From Prochlorococcus sp. MIT 1223 (GTDB lineage: Bacteria > Cyanobacteriota > Cyanobacteriia > PCC-6307 > Cyanobiaceae), in assembly GCF_034092465.1 (NCBI RefSeq), contig NZ_CP139303.1:1206865-1270864 (forward strand): a DNA stretch of 64,000 nucleotides. The letters are read 5' to 3'. The notes beneath the pieces are model-generated. The model did not search any database, was not told the origin of the DNA, and saw only the letters and a program-made list of their open reading frames with translations. Positions 9,065 through 21,430 of the stretch are shown piece by piece. The translations under genes and the position numbers were made by a program. How positions within the stretch are numbered: the stretch's first letter is position 1; each line of letters starts with the position of its first letter.

Positions 9065-9895
9065 TTATTTCAGTCCATATAGTAATAACCAGAAGTCTTG
9101 AGTATTAGTAAACGTATTAAGCTCATAGTCATTAACTTTATAAATACTTTGACAGCCTAAACTATTGATTAGTAGCCATTCATCATTTTTATTTGGAGAA
9201 GTTGAGAGCTCAGCTTCTTTTAAAATTCCTAGATTTATACCTTGTTGCCTCATTATGCCGGGTAGACATCCGCTTTTTAAGCTTGGGGTTAGCAATTGAT
9301 TATCCCGTTTAATAATCAAATTTGATGTGCTACCACAACAAATTGCACCGTTTGTACTTTGTAATAGTGCATCGTCATATCCTTGCTTTTTAGCTTCATT
9401 ACGACTTTGTATAGCTTGACTGTAACCAAAAGTTTTATGTGAGCTCAGACTACTATCAGCATTACGTTTTTCATTACAACTAATTAATGTAGAAATTCGA
9501 CTGAAACTTGGTTTATTTGAATACATTTCAAGCCAAAAACGATGAGAAGAAAAGTTCAATTGTTGACTAGGAAGATTGATTCCTCTATTTTGATTTCTTC
9601 CACGACTCCAATTGAGACGAATTGCGCCTTTTCCGTTGTCTAGGGAGCAGTGCTCTAGGCCTTCATGAATTAATTTCATAATCTTTTCTTCTTTAGGCGG
9701 TGTTTCCATACCAAGCTTGACAGAACTATTTCTCCAGCGTTCAAGGTGTTGTGAAACTAGTTGTGGGGATTGATTCCAAATTAGAATAGTTTCGAAAATA
9801 CCATCTCCAAAACTGACACCTCTATCATTGATAGGTATTTTTAATTCATCGAGTTGTTGCCAACGTCCATTAAACCAACCAATTTGAGTATTCAT
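9065..9895 (-). CDS. pabC: Class IV aminotransferase, probable aminodeoxychorismate lyase
   Basis: A 276-residue fold-type IV PLP enzyme. N-terminal INDRGVSFGDGIFETI near residue 22, the PLP lysine in SSHKTFGYSQAI near residue 157, and the SNLII and LPGIMRQ segments are typical of PabC/branched-chain aminotransferases. Its position 4 bp downstream of pabB supports 4-amino-4-deoxychorismate lyase, which releases pyruvate to give p-aminobenzoate for folate. A D-amino-acid or branched-chain aminotransferase role cannot be excluded on sequence alone. It converges on cobA with an 11-bp gap. Confidence 0.85.
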   Translation of the reverse strand: MNTQIGWFNGRWQQLDELKIPINDRGVSFGDGIFETILIWNQSPQLVSQHLERWRNSSVKLGMETPPKEEKIMKLIHEGLEHCSLDNGKGAIRLNWSRGRNQNRGINLPSQQLNFSSHRFWLEMYSNKPSFSRISTLISCNEKRNADSSLSSHKTFGYSQAIQSRNEAKKQGYDDALLQSTNGAICCGSTSNLIIKRDNQLLTPSLKSGCLPGIMRQQGINLGILKEAELSTSPNKNDEWLLINSLGCQSIYKVNDYELNTFTNTQDFWLLLYGLK

Positions 9896-9899
9896 TATT

Positions 9900-11225
9900 T
9901 TATTTTTCTAATGCTTTCAGAATGGGCATGAGCTTCCAGGTCATTTCTTCAGTTTCATTCAAGGGATCAGAATCTGCAACTATTCCACAGCCGGCGTTTG
10001 CTCGAAGAGTAGAGTTTTTCATAATTAAAGATCGTATAAGGATATTGCTATCAAAAGTCCCGTCCCATCCAATAGTTATAAATGACCCACAATATGGTCC
10101 TCTTGCTATTTTCTCTATTTCATTGATTCGTTGACATGCTCTTAGTTTCGGGGCACCACTTATTGATCCTCCAGGCCAACATGCTTCTAATACATCTACC
10201 CATGATTTGTTTGCTTGAATAGAACCTCTGATTACCGAAGTTAGATGATGAACTTGTGCATAACTTTCTAAATTAAGTAAGTAAGGAATATGAATTGAAC
10301 CTGGTTTACACACTCTGCCAAGATCATTTCTGAGGAGATCAACAATCATGATATTTTCGGCTCTGTCTTTAATACTTGAAACCAGATCTATTGCCATGTC
10401 AGCATCTGTTTCAAGATTCTTATTACGTGGTCTAGTTCCTTTAATTGGTCTTGTCTCAATTTCACCCTTTGGATCAACTTGTAGAAAGCGTTCTGGAGAA
10501 GTTGAGATAACGGCTTCACCTAATGCATTATCTGAGCCAATCATTACTCCACTAAATGGTGCCGGGCATTTTTTACGTAATTGTTCAAATATTGTCATTG
10601 CTGAAAGCTCGTTTGACAATTCTGTAGTACAACCAGTTGTTAGGTTTGCTTGAAAAATATCGCCCTGTTCAATTAATTCTTTTATATGTGCAACATTATG
10701 CGAAAAGTCATGCTTTGATGTATACCATTGCCATGAATTTAATGGGATTTCGGCAATTCTTGGAATTGCATCTTTACTTATATCTCTCAATTGGAGCTTT
10801 CTTATCCAAGATGACATTCTCTCGAGACGCCTTTTATTTTTTCCTTCGATCCATAGTTCTTTTTTCATAAGATCGAATTTTAGAATTGGATCGTGAGATG
10901 CAATCCAAAGTGTTGCCATCGAATCACTTTTCCAGGGATTATTAGGTTCTATCCATGCCCCTGCCTCATAGCTAAGCCATCCTGTCCAATGCCCTGGCTC
11001 TAAAGTTCTTAAAATCTCAAATGGATTAACACTTCCTTTTTCGGTTGGTAATCCTCTACAACATATACTTTCTATTGGGTCCGTAGCCAACGTAACCCAA
11101 CGACCAAGCTTACTTCCATCTCCATCAAGCCAAATAAGGCCATGCTCCCCCCATTTTTCAATTAATTTTTGTGCTATGAATTCTGGCTCTTTCCACGAGC
11201 AAAGTTCGCGATATAGAGCTGTCAT
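9900..11225 (-). CDS. pabB: Aminodeoxychorismate synthase component I
   Basis: A 441-residue chorismate-binding enzyme. It has the GDIFQANLT segment near residue 188, the PIKGTRPR motif near 259 (the lysine form typical of PabB rather than the alanine of TrpE), the metal-binding [11 protein letters not shown] segment and the C-terminal [12 protein letters not shown] motif. It aminates chorismate at C4 to aminodeoxychorismate, with ammonia from a PabA/TrpG glutaminase that is not in this window. The stop-start overlap with queC is ATGA, so it is translationally coupled to it, and pabC follows 4 bp later. Confidence 0.92.
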   Translation of the reverse strand: MTALYRELCSWKEPEFIAQKLIEKWGEHGLIWLDGDGSKLGRWVTLATDPIESICCRGLPTEKGSVNPFEILRTLEPGHWTGWLSYEAGAWIEPNNPWKSDSMATLWIASHDPILKFDLMKKELWIEGKNKRRLERMSSWIRKLQLRDISKDAIPRIAEIPLNSWQWYTSKHDFSHNVAHIKELIEQGDIFQANLTTGCTTELSNELSAMTIFEQLRKKCPAPFSGVMIGSDNALGEAVISTSPERFLQVDPKGEIETRPIKGTRPRNKNLETDADMAIDLVSSIKDRAENIMIVDLLRNDLGRVCKPGSIHIPYLLNLESYAQVHHLTSVIRGSIQANKSWVDVLEACWPGGSISGAPKLRACQRINEIEKIARGPYCGSFITIGWDGTFDSNILIRSLIMKNSTLRANAGCGIVADSDPLNETEEMTWKLMPILKALEK

Positions 11226-11902
11226 TGCCTCTGGTTACTACAAAGATCAGGGCGTCCTATTTTTTCTAATGCTTCATCACGAATACGACAACTATCACAT
11301 TTACCACAAGGATTTGCGTTTTCACTATAACAACTCCAAGTTAAGTCAATAGGTAAATTTAATCTCAATGCCTCTTTAATAATCTCTGTCTTTTTCCAAT
11401 TTACTAGAGGAGCCCAGAGTTTGATTATATTTCCTTCACGACCAGCTTTATTAGAAAGACTTGCAAGCTTTTGAAATGCTTCAAGATAGTCTGGTCTGCA
11501 ATCTGGATAACCAGAGTAGTCCATTGCATTGATGCCCAAAACAATCTGTTTTGCATGGCGAACTTCTGCGAGACTTAGTGCTATAGCAATGAATATTGTA
11601 TTTCTTCCAGGCACATAAGTGTTGGGTATGACTCCATCTGATGTTTTACTTGTTGGTAAATTTTCTCTAATATCTGTCAATGATGATCCGCCCCATGTGG
11701 CTAAATTAATTTTAATGATTTGATGCTCTTTTAATTTTAAATGATTAGCAATTTTAGTCGCTGCTTGTAATTCTTGCCTATGTCTTTGTCCATAATCAAA
11801 AGATAATGCTATGACTTCATGGCCATTTTCTTTCGCAATAGCTGCGGCTGTTGCTGAGTCTAATCCACCAGAAAGAAGAGCTATTGTTTTTCTATTATTC
11901 AT
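11222..11902 (-). CDS. queC: 7-cyano-7-deazaguanine synthase
   Basis: A 226-residue PP-loop ATPase. The N-terminal ATP pyrophosphatase loop [13 protein letters not shown] is at residues 8-20, and the C-terminal zinc site is C-x8-C-x2-C-x2-C ([15 protein letters not shown]). QueC converts 7-carboxy-7-deazaguanine plus ammonia and ATP into preQ0, the precursor of queuosine in tRNA. It sits downstream of queE (66-bp gap) and overlaps pabB by four bases, so two GTP-related cofactor pathways share a transcript. QueD and QueF are not in the window. Confidence 0.95.
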   Translation of the reverse strand: MNNRKTIALLSGGLDSATAAAIAKENGHEVIALSFDYGQRHRQELQAATKIANHLKLKEHQIIKINLATWGGSSLTDIRENLPTSKTSDGVIPNTYVPGRNTIFIAIALSLAEVRHAKQIVLGINAMDYSGYPDCRPDYLEAFQKLASLSNKAGREGNIIKLWAPLVNWKKTEIIKEALRLNLPIDLTWSCYSENANPCGKCDSCRIRDEALEKIGRPDLCSNQRQ

Positions 11903-11968
11903 GATATTTGTCTTATTTAGATATTAAAAATTGAATATATGAATTATGAATAATAACAAATAAAAACA

Positions 11969-12591
11969 TCAGTCAATATTAAGCCATTTGTGAGTCTGTA
12001 CACTCATTCGCCATGCTGGATTACGTTTGACATAGTCAAATGCAAGACTTTGACCATTTTCGTTTTTCCATCCTGGTTGCAGAAAAAGAAACGGCAATTC
12101 ATCTCGAATCGACATAACTTGTTTTGCGATTGATTCTGCAAATCTTAAATCATCTTTTTCCTGAACAATAATTTTCAATTCTTGACAAGCCTTTAGTAAT
12201 TCTAATTTAGGCGGAGCATGTTTTTTCGGAGAGAGTGTTATCCAATCTGGTTGTCCACTGAGTGGATCAACGCCGCTAGTTTCAAGATGAATAGGAATTG
12301 TTTGAGACTTTCTGATGATGTCACATAACGGATCCAGGTTGTGATGTAGGGGTTCACCACCAGTGATTACAATAAATGCAGCACCTTCAGAATGGGCCTT
12401 TGAAGCATTTTTAGAAAGCTCAATCACACTTTTCCTTGGATACTTCTTGTCTGACCAAGACGCTTTTGTGTCGCACCATGGACACCCTACTTTGCAACTA
12501 GCAAGTCTAATAAAATATGCGCTCCTACCAGTATGAGCTCCCTCTCCTTGTAGAGAATGAAAGCTTTCAACTATTGGAAGATTAGCTTCCA

Positions 12592-12592
<1 letters not shown>
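11969..12592 (-). CDS. queE: 7-carboxy-7-deazaguanine synthase (radical SAM)
   Basis: A 207-residue radical-SAM enzyme with N-terminal ESFHSLQGEGAHTGR and the 4Fe-4S motif CKVGCPWCD near residue 33. ITGGEPLHH near residue 76 matches the SAM-binding GGEP motif. QueE converts 6-carboxytetrahydropterin to 7-carboxy-7-deazaguanine, the substrate for QueC encoded just downstream. Its ATG overlaps the TAA stop of pyrG by one base (TAATG), suggesting translational coupling in a pyrG-queE-queC-pabB-pabC run. Confidence 0.94.
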
Positions 12593-14259
<1,667 letters not shown>

Positions 14260-14359
14260 TTAGTTTTTTCGTATTCTTTAAATTACCTCGAACTTGTTCA
14301 AGGCCAAGAAAAATAAATAGTTTTTAGCGGAATTGAATGAAGTTTTTTGAAATACCCTT

Positions 14360-16183
14360 TCATTCTTCTTCTTCCTTAAAAGTTGATTCTATATGTAGAT
14401 CTTCCAATTGGTGCTTTGATACATCTGCAGGTGCTTTTGTCATAAGGCATCTTGCTTGTTGGGTCTTTGGGAATGCAATTGTATCGCGAATAGATTCTTC
14501 TTGACTCAGGAGCATTACTATGCGGTCTATACCATATGCAATCCCTCCATGAGGAGGAGCTCCTGTTTCTAAAGCATTCATTAAGAATCCAAATTGTTCA
14601 TTTGCTTCGTTATTGGAAAGACCAATTGTTTCAAAAACAATTTTTTGCAGTTCCGAATTGTGAATACGTAACGAACCTCCTCCGAGTTCAAGTCCATTTA
14701 AAACAAGGTCATAAGCTTGTGCTTTTGCAGAAGGTAATTTATTTTTCCATTCTTCTTGTTGACTTCCTATATCCCCAGAATTTGGTGCGCAAAAAGGATG
14801 ATGCATTGCTTCGAGTCGATTCTCTTCAGTGTTGTATTCGAACATTGGGAAATCTACAACCCATAGAAATTCCCAAGCTTGTTTATCTTCTTTTTGGGGG
14901 ATTAGGTTTAATTGGTTCGCTAAATATTGTCTAACTCTATCAAGCGTTTTATTTACAATTTCGGTTTTACCTGCACCAAATAGAATTAAATCTCCAGGCT
15001 TTGCATTTGTTTTCTTAAGTAGAAGATCTTTTTGCTCAGATTTGAGATTGTCTTTAATTGCACCAATTGAATCAATGTTGCCATCTTCTCTTACTCTAAT
15101 AAAGGCTAGTCCACCAGCCCCTGCTTTCTGAGCTTCATTAAAAATATCTCCACCTGGCTTTATTCTGACATTGCTTATAGAAGCATTACCTTGTTCAACA
15201 TTGATACATTTCACACATCCTCCACTTGAGATTGCGTTAGAAAAAACCTTAAAAGATGATTCTTTAAAAATTTCACTAGTATCTTTAAGTTCCATCCCAT
15301 AGCGAGTATCGGGTCTATCTGTCCCAAAACGATTCATTGCTTCTTCCCAGGACAATCTTGGGAATGGTGTTTCAATATTGATATTTTTTACCTTTTTCCA
15401 TATTGATGAAATTAATTTTTCATTCAGATCAAGAATTTCTTCTTGGCCCATAAAGCTCATTTCTATATCTAACTGCGTAAATTCTGGTTGCCTATCAGAG
15501 CGTAAATCTTCATCTCTAAAGCAACGGGCTATTTGATAGTACTTTTCTATTCCTCCTACCATTAGCAACTGTTTAAAAAGCTGTGGTGATTGTGGAAGAG
15601 CAAACCATTCGCCAGCGCATACTCTTGAAGGCACTAGATAGTCTCGCGCTCCTTCTGGGGTAGATCGAGTAAGTATTGGAGTTTCTACTTCTATAAACTC
15701 TTGGTCTTCAAGAAAATTTCTTGCTGCTTTAATGGTTTCATGACGCAATCTCAAATTTTTATTCATTCTTTCGCGCCGCAGATCTAAATATCGATAACGA
15801 AGTCTTATCTCTTCTTTAATTTGTTCATCATCATGAATTGAAATTGTGAAAGGTAGATTTTCAGTAACTGTATTTAGAATGATCAGTTTCTTAGCAGTAA
15901 TTTCGATTTCTCCGGTTTTTATTTTCTCATTAATCGACTCTTTAGGTCTCGAATTTACTTGGCCGACTGCTTTCAGAACTGTTTCATTTCTAAGTCCCTC
16001 TGCGATCGTGAACATTTCTGTTCCTTGATCCGGATCAACCGTTATTTGCACTGTGCCGGTCCGGTCACGAAGATCTATGAAGATGACACCTCCATGATCT
16101 CTACAACGGTCAACCCAGCCACAAAGTTCCACTTCGGAACCAATATGGCGCTTGTTTAGTTCTCCACAGCAGTTGCTGCGCAT
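14360..16183 (-). CDS. aspS: Aspartyl-tRNA synthetase
   Basis: A class II aminoacyl-tRNA synthetase of about 607 residues. The N-terminal OB-fold anticodon-binding domain contains [20 protein letters not shown]. Motif 2 ([18 protein letters not shown]) and motif 3 ([13 protein letters not shown] near the C-terminus) flank the bacterial GAD insertion. It charges tRNA-Asp; bacterial-type enzymes of this build may be discriminating or not, which I did not resolve. I start at ATG 16183 because the family begins just before the [10 protein letters not shown] segment; an in-frame ATG at 16219 would add twelve residues that do not resemble the family. Confidence 0.95.
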   Translation of the reverse strand: MRSNCCGELNKRHIGSEVELCGWVDRCRDHGGVIFIDLRDRTGTVQITVDPDQGTEMFTIAEGLRNETVLKAVGQVNSRPKESINEKIKTGEIEITAKKLIILNTVTENLPFTISIHDDEQIKEEIRLRYRYLDLRRERMNKNLRLRHETIKAARNFLEDQEFIEVETPILTRSTPEGARDYLVPSRVCAGEWFALPQSPQLFKQLLMVGGIEKYYQIARCFRDEDLRSDRQPEFTQLDIEMSFMGQEEILDLNEKLISSIWKKVKNINIETPFPRLSWEEAMNRFGTDRPDTRYGMELKDTSEIFKESSFKVFSNAISSGGCVKCINVEQGNASISNVRIKPGGDIFNEAQKAGAGGLAFIRVREDGNIDSIGAIKDNLKSEQKDLLLKKTNAKPGDLILFGAGKTEIVNKTLDRVRQYLANQLNLIPQKEDKQAWEFLWVVDFPMFEYNTEENRLEAMHHPFCAPNSGDIGSQQEEWKNKLPSAKAQAYDLVLNGLELGGGSLRIHNSELQKIVFETIGLSNNEANEQFGFLMNALETGAPPHGGIAYGIDRIVMLLSQEESIRDTIAFPKTQQARCLMTKAPADVSKHQLEDLHIESTFKEEEE

Positions 16184-16256
16184 CAGAAATGTTTTCGTAT
16201 TAAAGAATGAGTTTCCCATAAAAAGGGATCTTCTCTTTTTAGAAATCAGCTAAAAA

Positions 16257-17369
16257 CTATTTTTCTTTTATAAAAAACGTTCTTTTGACAATCTTTGCGG
16301 CGTGAAATTTACCCCGAATTTCAACCATGACTTCAGTTCCCATTTGAGCAAATTCGTTTTCTACATAACCCATCGCTATTGCTTTTTTTAAACTAGGAGA
16401 CCAAGTACCACTTGTAACTTCACCTATAAATTTTTCGTTTTTAAATAATTTATAACCTTTTCTAGCAATTGCGCGTCCATTAATTTCAAGGCCAACCAAT
16501 TTTTTTTGAATTCCTTCTTGAGCTTGCTTTTCTAATGCTTCTCTACCAATAAACTTAGCAGGCATTTCTAAATTGACTAACCATCCTAAGCCTGCTTCAA
16601 ATGGAGTGGTGTTTGCATTCATTTCGTTTCCATAAAGGTGCATCCCTGCTTCTAGTCGAAGGGTATCTCTTGCACCTAGGCCGCAAGGCGTAATTCCAGC
16701 ATCGATTAATTTGGTCCATAATTTGACCCCATCTTTTTCGTTTAGAAGTAATTCAAAGCCATCTTCACCTGTGTAACCAGTCCTGCCTATAAAGATAGAT
16801 TCAGAGCTTTCATTGTTCTTGGGAAATATAGTTTGATGCCCAAAACGAGGGATGTTTACAAGAGATTTATTAAAATATTGTTCTAATACTTTTAATGAAT
16901 TGGGTCCTTGAATGGCAAGTAAAACCCCATCTTTTTTGAAATCATTTATGGATAAATCTAATTGATCTACGTGCTGTTTTATCCATTCAATATCTTCTTC
17001 AATACAAGCCGCATTAATTACTAATAAAACAGATTCTATATTTTTTGCATCGTGTCCTTGATCATAGATTATTAGGTCATCAATAATTCCACCATTTTCG
17101 TTTAATAGGACTGTGTAACAGGCTTCACCAGGACCAATTTTATGAAGATCTGTGGGAACTAATCCTTGAAGTAAGTCTTTTATATTTTTGCCTTTTATAA
17201 GAAATACGCCCATATGGGAAATATCAAACAAGCCCACTTCTTTTCTTACTGATTCATGTTCATTGATTAATCCGGAAAATTGTATGGGCATCTCCCAGCC
17301 TGCAAAAGGTGCTGTTTTGCAAGGTGTATTAATGTATGTTTTATATAGAGGAGTTTGTTTTAAGGTCAT
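16257..17369 (-). CDS. gcvT: Glycine cleavage system T protein (aminomethyltransferase)
   Basis: A 370-residue GcvT. Characteristic segments are PFAGWEMPIQFSG near residue 22, the FDISHMG start of the folate-binding domain, GRTGYTGEDGFELL near 193 and LGARDTLRLEAGMHLYG near 228. It transfers the aminomethyl group from the H protein to tetrahydrofolate, giving methylene-THF and ammonia. The partner genes gcvH and gcvP are about 22 kb away. I see no glycine riboswitch in the 110 bp upstream. The gene is divergent from a small Cys-rich gene. Confidence 0.95.
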   Translation of the reverse strand: MTLKQTPLYKTYINTPCKTAPFAGWEMPIQFSGLINEHESVRKEVGLFDISHMGVFLIKGKNIKDLLQGLVPTDLHKIGPGEACYTVLLNENGGIIDDLIIYDQGHDAKNIESVLLVINAACIEEDIEWIKQHVDQLDLSINDFKKDGVLLAIQGPNSLKVLEQYFNKSLVNIPRFGHQTIFPKNNESSESIFIGRTGYTGEDGFELLLNEKDGVKLWTKLIDAGITPCGLGARDTLRLEAGMHLYGNEMNANTTPFEAGLGWLVNLEMPAKFIGREALEKQAQEGIQKKLVGLEINGRAIARKGYKLFKNEKFIGEVTSGTWSPSLKKAIAMGYVENEFAQMGTEVMVEIRGKFHAAKIVKRTFFIKEK

Positions 17370-17479
17370 TGTTGCTGGCTTTAGGATTTGTTTTAAGCAG
17401 ATTAACCATTAATTCGGAGATAGATTTAGATTGGTAAATGTAATGCTTCGTGGCTCGATTTAAGAACTGTTATTAGCCT

Positions 17480-17731
17480 GTGATTCCGAGCAAAGAACAA
17501 ATGATTAATAAAGAATCTTGTAGATCTTGTGCACATTGTACTTCTGCTCAGATAAGCAAGGAATTTTGGTGTCGATTGAGGAAGATAAAAGTGCATTCTG
17601 AGATAGCTACTGTTGCTTTTTGCCATCATTGGACAAAATCAGTTCCTTCTTTACCTGTATTGAATAAATCTGATGTCAGTCTTGACAAACAATTGGATTT
17701 CGCAAGAACCTTATCTTCTACTGAGTCTTAG
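17480..17731 (+). CDS. Small Cys-rich protein of unknown function
   Basis: An 83-residue frame (GTG 17480, or ATG 17501 giving 76 residues) read against its neighbours. It has five cysteines: C14, C17 and C20 in SCRSCAHCT, C31 in EFWCR and C48 in FCHHW, with three nearby histidines. This spacing looks like a small zinc- or iron-sulfur-binding module; the family is unknown to me. The last 14 bases overlap the 3' end of speB, so the gene pair is convergent with overlapping tails. The ordered cysteine pattern argues for a real gene, but no close homologue can be named. Confidence 0.6.
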   Translation: MIPSKEQMINKESCRSCAHCTSAQISKEFWCRLRKIKVHSEIATVAFCHHWTKSVPSLPVLNKSDVSLDKQLDFARTLSSTES

Positions 17732-18632
17732 CTGGAATTCTAGAGCTTAATAAAATCAAGATGCTTCTTGTTACTTTGGCGGCAAAAATACTACTCATCC
17801 CGAATGGATCTAATTGAGGAGATAATTCAACAATATCTGCAGCGACAATGTTATGTTCTTTCAGCACATCAATTACAGCTGCAAAGTCATCCCATAAGTA
17901 TCCTCCTGGTTCTGGTGTCCCAGTACCAGGTAAAACGCTCGGGTCAAACCAATCAAGATCAATAGATAAGTAAATAGGAGTTCCAATAAAAGGTTTGAGT
18001 TTTTCTTTTAGATTGTGTGCTTGCGTTCCTTTTATGAAAGGAATTAAACGATTACTTTCTGCAAGTTTTTGAAACTCTTCTCGGCTTCCACTTCTAATAC
18101 CTATTTGAAATAGCTGTTTACTTGGTAATACGTCTAAGCATCTACTCATTGCACAAGCATGATTATACTTTGACCCTAACCATTCTTCTCTTAAATCGGC
18201 ATGTGCATCTAATTGAATAACAATGAGATTATTGTGATGCTCTACTGTTGCATTGATAGCACCAGAGCTAATGGAATGTTCTCCTCCAAGAATTAGTGGC
18301 TTATGCCCTTGAGATACAATTTTTCCTGTAGCTTGTCTTACTAGTTCAATAACTGGTTCAGGATCGCCATAAGGTATTTCTAAAGAACCAAGATCTGCAA
18401 ATTTCAACTCTGCGATATCTAACTTAAATTGTGGACAGAAAGTTTCTATGCCATTGCTTACGTCTCTAATTGCAGCAGGTCCGAAACGTGATCCAGGTCG
18501 AAAGGATGTTGTTCCATCATAAGGCACTCCAAAAATTGCTATCTCGCAATTTTGCGACTCTCGTTCTGCTCCCATGAAAATTGTTCCTTCACTATTGAAG
18601 TAAATATTTTCAGAGTATTTAGCTTTTTTCAT
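17718..18632 (-). CDS. speB: Agmatinase/arginase-family ureohydrolase
   Basis: A 304-residue binuclear manganese enzyme of the ureohydrolase family. Metal ligands are visible in GGEHSIS near residue 117, [10 protein letters not shown] near 143-152 and [10 protein letters not shown] near 224. With speE directly upstream (four-base ATGA overlap), agmatinase activity (agmatine to putrescine plus urea) is the likely role. Arginase or another guanidino-hydrolase cannot be excluded by motif alone. Confidence 0.9.
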   Translation of the reverse strand: MKKAKYSENIYFNSEGTIFMGAERESQNCEIAIFGVPYDGTTSFRPGSRFGPAAIRDVSNGIETFCPQFKLDIAELKFADLGSLEIPYGDPEPVIELVRQATGKIVSQGHKPLILGGEHSISSGAINATVEHHNNLIVIQLDAHADLREEWLGSKYNHACAMSRCLDVLPSKQLFQIGIRSGSREEFQKLAESNRLIPFIKGTQAHNLKEKLKPFIGTPIYLSIDLDWFDPSVLPGTGTPEPGGYLWDDFAAVIDVLKEHNIVAADIVELSPQLDPFGMSSIFAAKVTRSILILLSSRIPAKTQ

Positions 18633-19492
18633 TGTTTTAAAGCTCTTTCAACATACGCTGGTATTGCATTAAAAGCTCCTTGCTGCCAACGAGGACTCCA
18701 AATTTTGCAATCCATAGAGATTAAACTTGCCCTTGTGGTTGATGGATGTAGATATCTAGCTTGATCTTTTGCTGCAAATGTCCAACTCCACCACCCACTT
18801 GGATAAATGGGCACTGACCCATACATTGGGTCGGCGTATTCGAAAATTGTTTTAATCATCTTTACTGTATCCATATGTGCATCATAAAAAGCTTCTGGTG
18901 ATTCAGTTTGAGCAGCAAAAACACCACCTTTTTTGAGAATTCGTTTGCAGTTTTCAAAGAAAGATCTATTGAATAAACTTTGTGCTGGTCCTTTTGGATC
19001 TGAGCCATCAACAATAATCACATCATAAGAGTTATCTTTTGTATTTTCTACCCATTGAATGCCATCTCTAATTTTTAAATTAAGTCGAGGATCACTCCAA
19101 GCAGTACCTCCAATTTTTGGAAGATATTCTTGACATAAGTTAATCACCTCTTGATCTATCTCTATAAGGTCTAGATGTTTTACTTCAGTATGGCGAAGAC
19201 ATTCTCTTGCGCTTCCTCCATCCCCACCACCGATGATTAAAATTCTTTCTAAGCTTTCTGCTCCACACATTGCTGGATGAACTAAACATTCGTGATAGTC
19301 CTTTTCTTGCTTTTCTGTTGTCATCCAACAATCATCTAGTAACAGACCGTTGCCATATCGCTCAGTTTCTACGATCGTAATTTTCTGGACAGCGCTTTTT
19401 TTGACGATTAATATTTTCCCCAAAAGGCCATATCGTTGATTAGTTTGGAACTCATCGATCCACGAAGCTTCTTCTTTTCTCTGGTTTTTCAT
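18629..19492 (-). CDS. speE: Spermidine synthase
   Basis: A 287-residue aminopropyltransferase with a Rossmann fold. The decarboxylated-SAM binding loop [14 protein letters not shown] is near residue 86, LIEIDQEVI near 110 and the catalytic [14 protein letters not shown] near 161. It makes spermidine from putrescine and is followed by speB through an ATGA overlap, forming a polyamine operon with mazG 14 bp upstream on the same strand. Confidence 0.94.
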   Translation of the reverse strand: MKNQRKEEASWIDEFQTNQRYGLLGKILIVKKSAVQKITIVETERYGNGLLLDDCWMTTEKQEKDYHECLVHPAMCGAESLERILIIGGGDGGSARECLRHTEVKHLDLIEIDQEVINLCQEYLPKIGGTAWSDPRLNLKIRDGIQWVENTKDNSYDVIIVDGSDPKGPAQSLFNRSFFENCKRILKKGGVFAAQTESPEAFYDAHMDTVKMIKTIFEYADPMYGSVPIYPSGWWSWTFAAKDQARYLHPSTTRASLISMDCKIWSPRWQQGAFNAIPAYVERALKQ

Positions 19493-19506
19493 CTTTTTAG
19501 ATATAT

Positions 19507-20334
19507 TTAGTCAAGAGATGTTTGTTCTCTAGTACTATCCTTAGCCTTTTCCCACATCTCTTCTAATTCTTGAGTTGATTTATTGGCTAGGTTACTACCA
19601 AAAGATTTCTCCATAAAGCTGAACCTTTCGAGGAATCTTCTGTTAGCACTGCTTAGACTTTCTTCGGGATTGATTTTATACCATCTTGCGATATTAATTA
19701 GTGTAAATAGCACATCTCCAAATTCTTCTTTTATCCGAGTTTTGTTGTTCTCTTTTATCTCCTCTTTAAACTCATACATCTCCTCATCAAATTTTTTCCA
19801 CACTGCATTAATATTTTCCCATTCAAATCCTATTCCTGCTACTTTTTCTGATATAAACATAGTACCTGCTATACATGATTGAGAACGGTTTTTATGTTTG
19901 AGTTTTTCAGTAAATGGACTAGTTGAATGCTCTAGTAATTGTTCGGATGATTTAATTTGCTCCCAGCTTTTTGAGACTTCATCAATATTATTTATTTTCT
20001 TATTCCCGAATACATGTGGATGTCTACGGATTAATTTTTTTGTAATTCCTTTTATTACATCATTTAGGCAAAACCGATTCTCTTCTGAAGCAATTTCTGT
20101 ATGAAACATTATTTGGAGAAGTAAATCGCCAAGTTCTTCAATTATGTGATCATCATTTTTTTCTCGAATTGCATCTACAACTTCGTAGGCTTCTTCTAGC
20201 ACAAATGGTATCAAGGAGATATGAGTTTGCTCTACATCCCAGGGACATCCCTGATTAGGATCTCTAAGCTGAGAAATTACATTTCCGAGTTCATTTATTA
20301 GGCCTGCATCAATTCCTTTTTTCTCTTTTTGCAT
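19507..20334 (-). CDS. mazG: Nucleoside triphosphate pyrophosphohydrolase MazG
   Basis: A 275-residue protein with two MazG repeats. The first contains [13 protein letters not shown] and [10 protein letters not shown] with metal-binding [13 protein letters not shown] near residue 66; the second contains [17 protein letters not shown] near 207. It hydrolyses (d)NTPs to monophosphates and pyrophosphate, cleaning the nucleotide pool. In cyanobacteria, MazG homologues are also carried by cyanophages, but nothing here suggests phage origin. It lies at the head of a mazG-speE-speB run. Confidence 0.93.
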   Translation of the reverse strand: MQKEKKGIDAGLINELGNVISQLRDPNQGCPWDVEQTHISLIPFVLEEAYEVVDAIREKNDDHIIEELGDLLLQIMFHTEIASEENRFCLNDVIKGITKKLIRRHPHVFGNKKINNIDEVSKSWEQIKSSEQLLEHSTSPFTEKLKHKNRSQSCIAGTMFISEKVAGIGFEWENINAVWKKFDEEMYEFKEEIKENNKTRIKEEFGDVLFTLINIARWYKINPEESLSSANRRFLERFSFMEKSFGSNLANKSTQELEEMWEKAKDSTREQTSLD

Positions 20335-20386
20335 TAGAAGTCATATTTCTACTTCTTATAGTTTCTCATTTTTTTTTCTATAAACT

Positions 20387-20857
20387 TTAGTCCTTAATTT
20401 GATGATATTTGTCTTGAATTATGTGAACCCATGCACTAACTTCAATTCCCACAACTAAAGCAATTATTTTTTCAGGGTATAGAGTTATTATTTTATTGAC
20501 ATTCCGCAGCAGGATTAAAGGTTCTAGATTAATGAATTTTGATAGGAGCAAATTAATAATTATCAAGATCCCAACTAGATAAATTAATCTTATAGTCGTT
20601 CCAATAATTGGGGAATGGGATAAATTTGATCTGTGCGGAATAATTTTTCTATATGGCCACCATAAAACCTGGAGAAACCCCCATCTTTTTAGCGGTTTTG
20701 AAATAATATCCAGATCTGGAGAAAGCCATAATCCCCCTACAGCAAAGGCAAAGCTAAAGATAAAAGCAATTTGTAGGTTGTAAATTACTGCAGCTAATAG
20801 TCCAAATGGCAAAATCCATAGCTTGATAGCTCTGTCATGTTCTTTCCCAGAAGCCAT
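20387..20857 (-). CDS. DUF2227-type putative metal-binding membrane protein
   Basis: A 156-residue protein with three or four hydrophobic segments. Conserved-looking features are the N-terminal GKEHDRAIK, GGLWLSPDLDI near residue 41 and HRSNLSHSPIIGT near 76, histidine and aspartate clusters that suggest a metal site at the membrane face. This arrangement is known to me from the cyanobacterial DUF2227 family, whose function is not established. It is divergent from the tRNA-Val gene. Confidence 0.72.
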   Translation of the reverse strand: MASGKEHDRAIKLWILPFGLLAAVIYNLQIAFIFSFAFAVGGLWLSPDLDIISKPLKRWGFLQVLWWPYRKIIPHRSNLSHSPIIGTTIRLIYLVGILIIINLLLSKFINLEPLILLRNVNKIITLYPEKIIALVVGIEVSAWVHIIQDKYHQIKD

Positions 20858-20886
20858 TAATCTAAAAATGGTTTAAAGTGATTTAG

Positions 20887-20906
20887 CCTTTTAAGGCATA
20901 ATGAAA
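20887..20906 (+). promoter_or_regulatory. Possible tRNA-Val promoter with small inverted repeat
   Basis: Just upstream of tRNA-Val there is a GCCTT-TT-AAGGC inverted repeat followed by CATAAT, a plausible -10 element about 13 bases before the mature tRNA end. This is a weak inference from position and composition. Confidence 0.25.
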
Positions 20907-20914
20907 TTTAGTGT

Positions 20915-20986
<72 letters not shown>

Positions 20987-21013
20987 TTTAATTTTGATCT
21001 TCATAAATTCTTT

Positions 21014-21367
21014 ATGGAATCGGATCAACGATTGGTGAATTTATCAATAACGCCTGAAGCAGCAGCTGAACTGGTTCGGCAATCAGCTTTTGCAGGTACT
21101 CCTGGGGCTATGAGAATAGATTTAATGGAGGACAACTGTAAAGAAGGTTGGTTGCATATTAGGCTGCTTCCTGGGGCTAATGAAGGAGTTCCTATTGCTC
21201 GTACTGAAGGAGTTACTTTGTTTGCCGATGAAAATCAATTATCTTTACTTCATGGCCTTAGGTTAAATTATTTTGGAGATTTAAGTGGAGGTGGATTTTT
21301 AATAAGTACTCCTGATGGAGCTGAAAGTTGTGCTTGTGGAAGTGGGTTTAGATTCTTAAAAGGTTAG
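21014..21367 (+). CDS. A-type iron-sulfur carrier (IscA/HesB family)
   Basis: A 117-residue protein. Three cysteines, Cys42 (DNC), Cys106 and Cys108 (SCACGSGF), have exactly the C-x63-C-x-C spacing of IscA, and the segments SITPEAAAEL and LHGLRLNYFGDLSGGGF fit the HesB/IscA fold. It probably carries or delivers Fe-S clusters. ATG at 21014 is used; a longer in-frame reading would begin inside the tRNA-Val gene and is not credible. Its surroundings around Cys42 differ from classic IscA, so it may be a cyanobacterial side branch. Confidence 0.82.
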   Translation: MESDQRLVNLSITPEAAAELVRQSAFAGTPGAMRIDLMEDNCKEGWLHIRLLPGANEGVPIARTEGVTLFADENQLSLLHGLRLNYFGDLSGGGFLISTPDGAESCACGSGFRFLKG

Positions 21368-21430
21368 ATATCTATAAATTAAATAATAAATATTTCCCAT
21401 CAATATTTTTAGAATATTTTCTTATTTAGC

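Noticed and set aside
14536-14934. Plus-strand open frames inside aspS and other large genes
   Set aside because: These are frames opposite conserved genes without motifs and are explained by the codon use of the real genes.
17370-17479. Glycine riboswitch upstream of gcvT
   Set aside because: I could not recognise the conserved glycine aptamer core; the region looks like ordinary AT-rich promoter DNA. The gap before gcvP also shows none.
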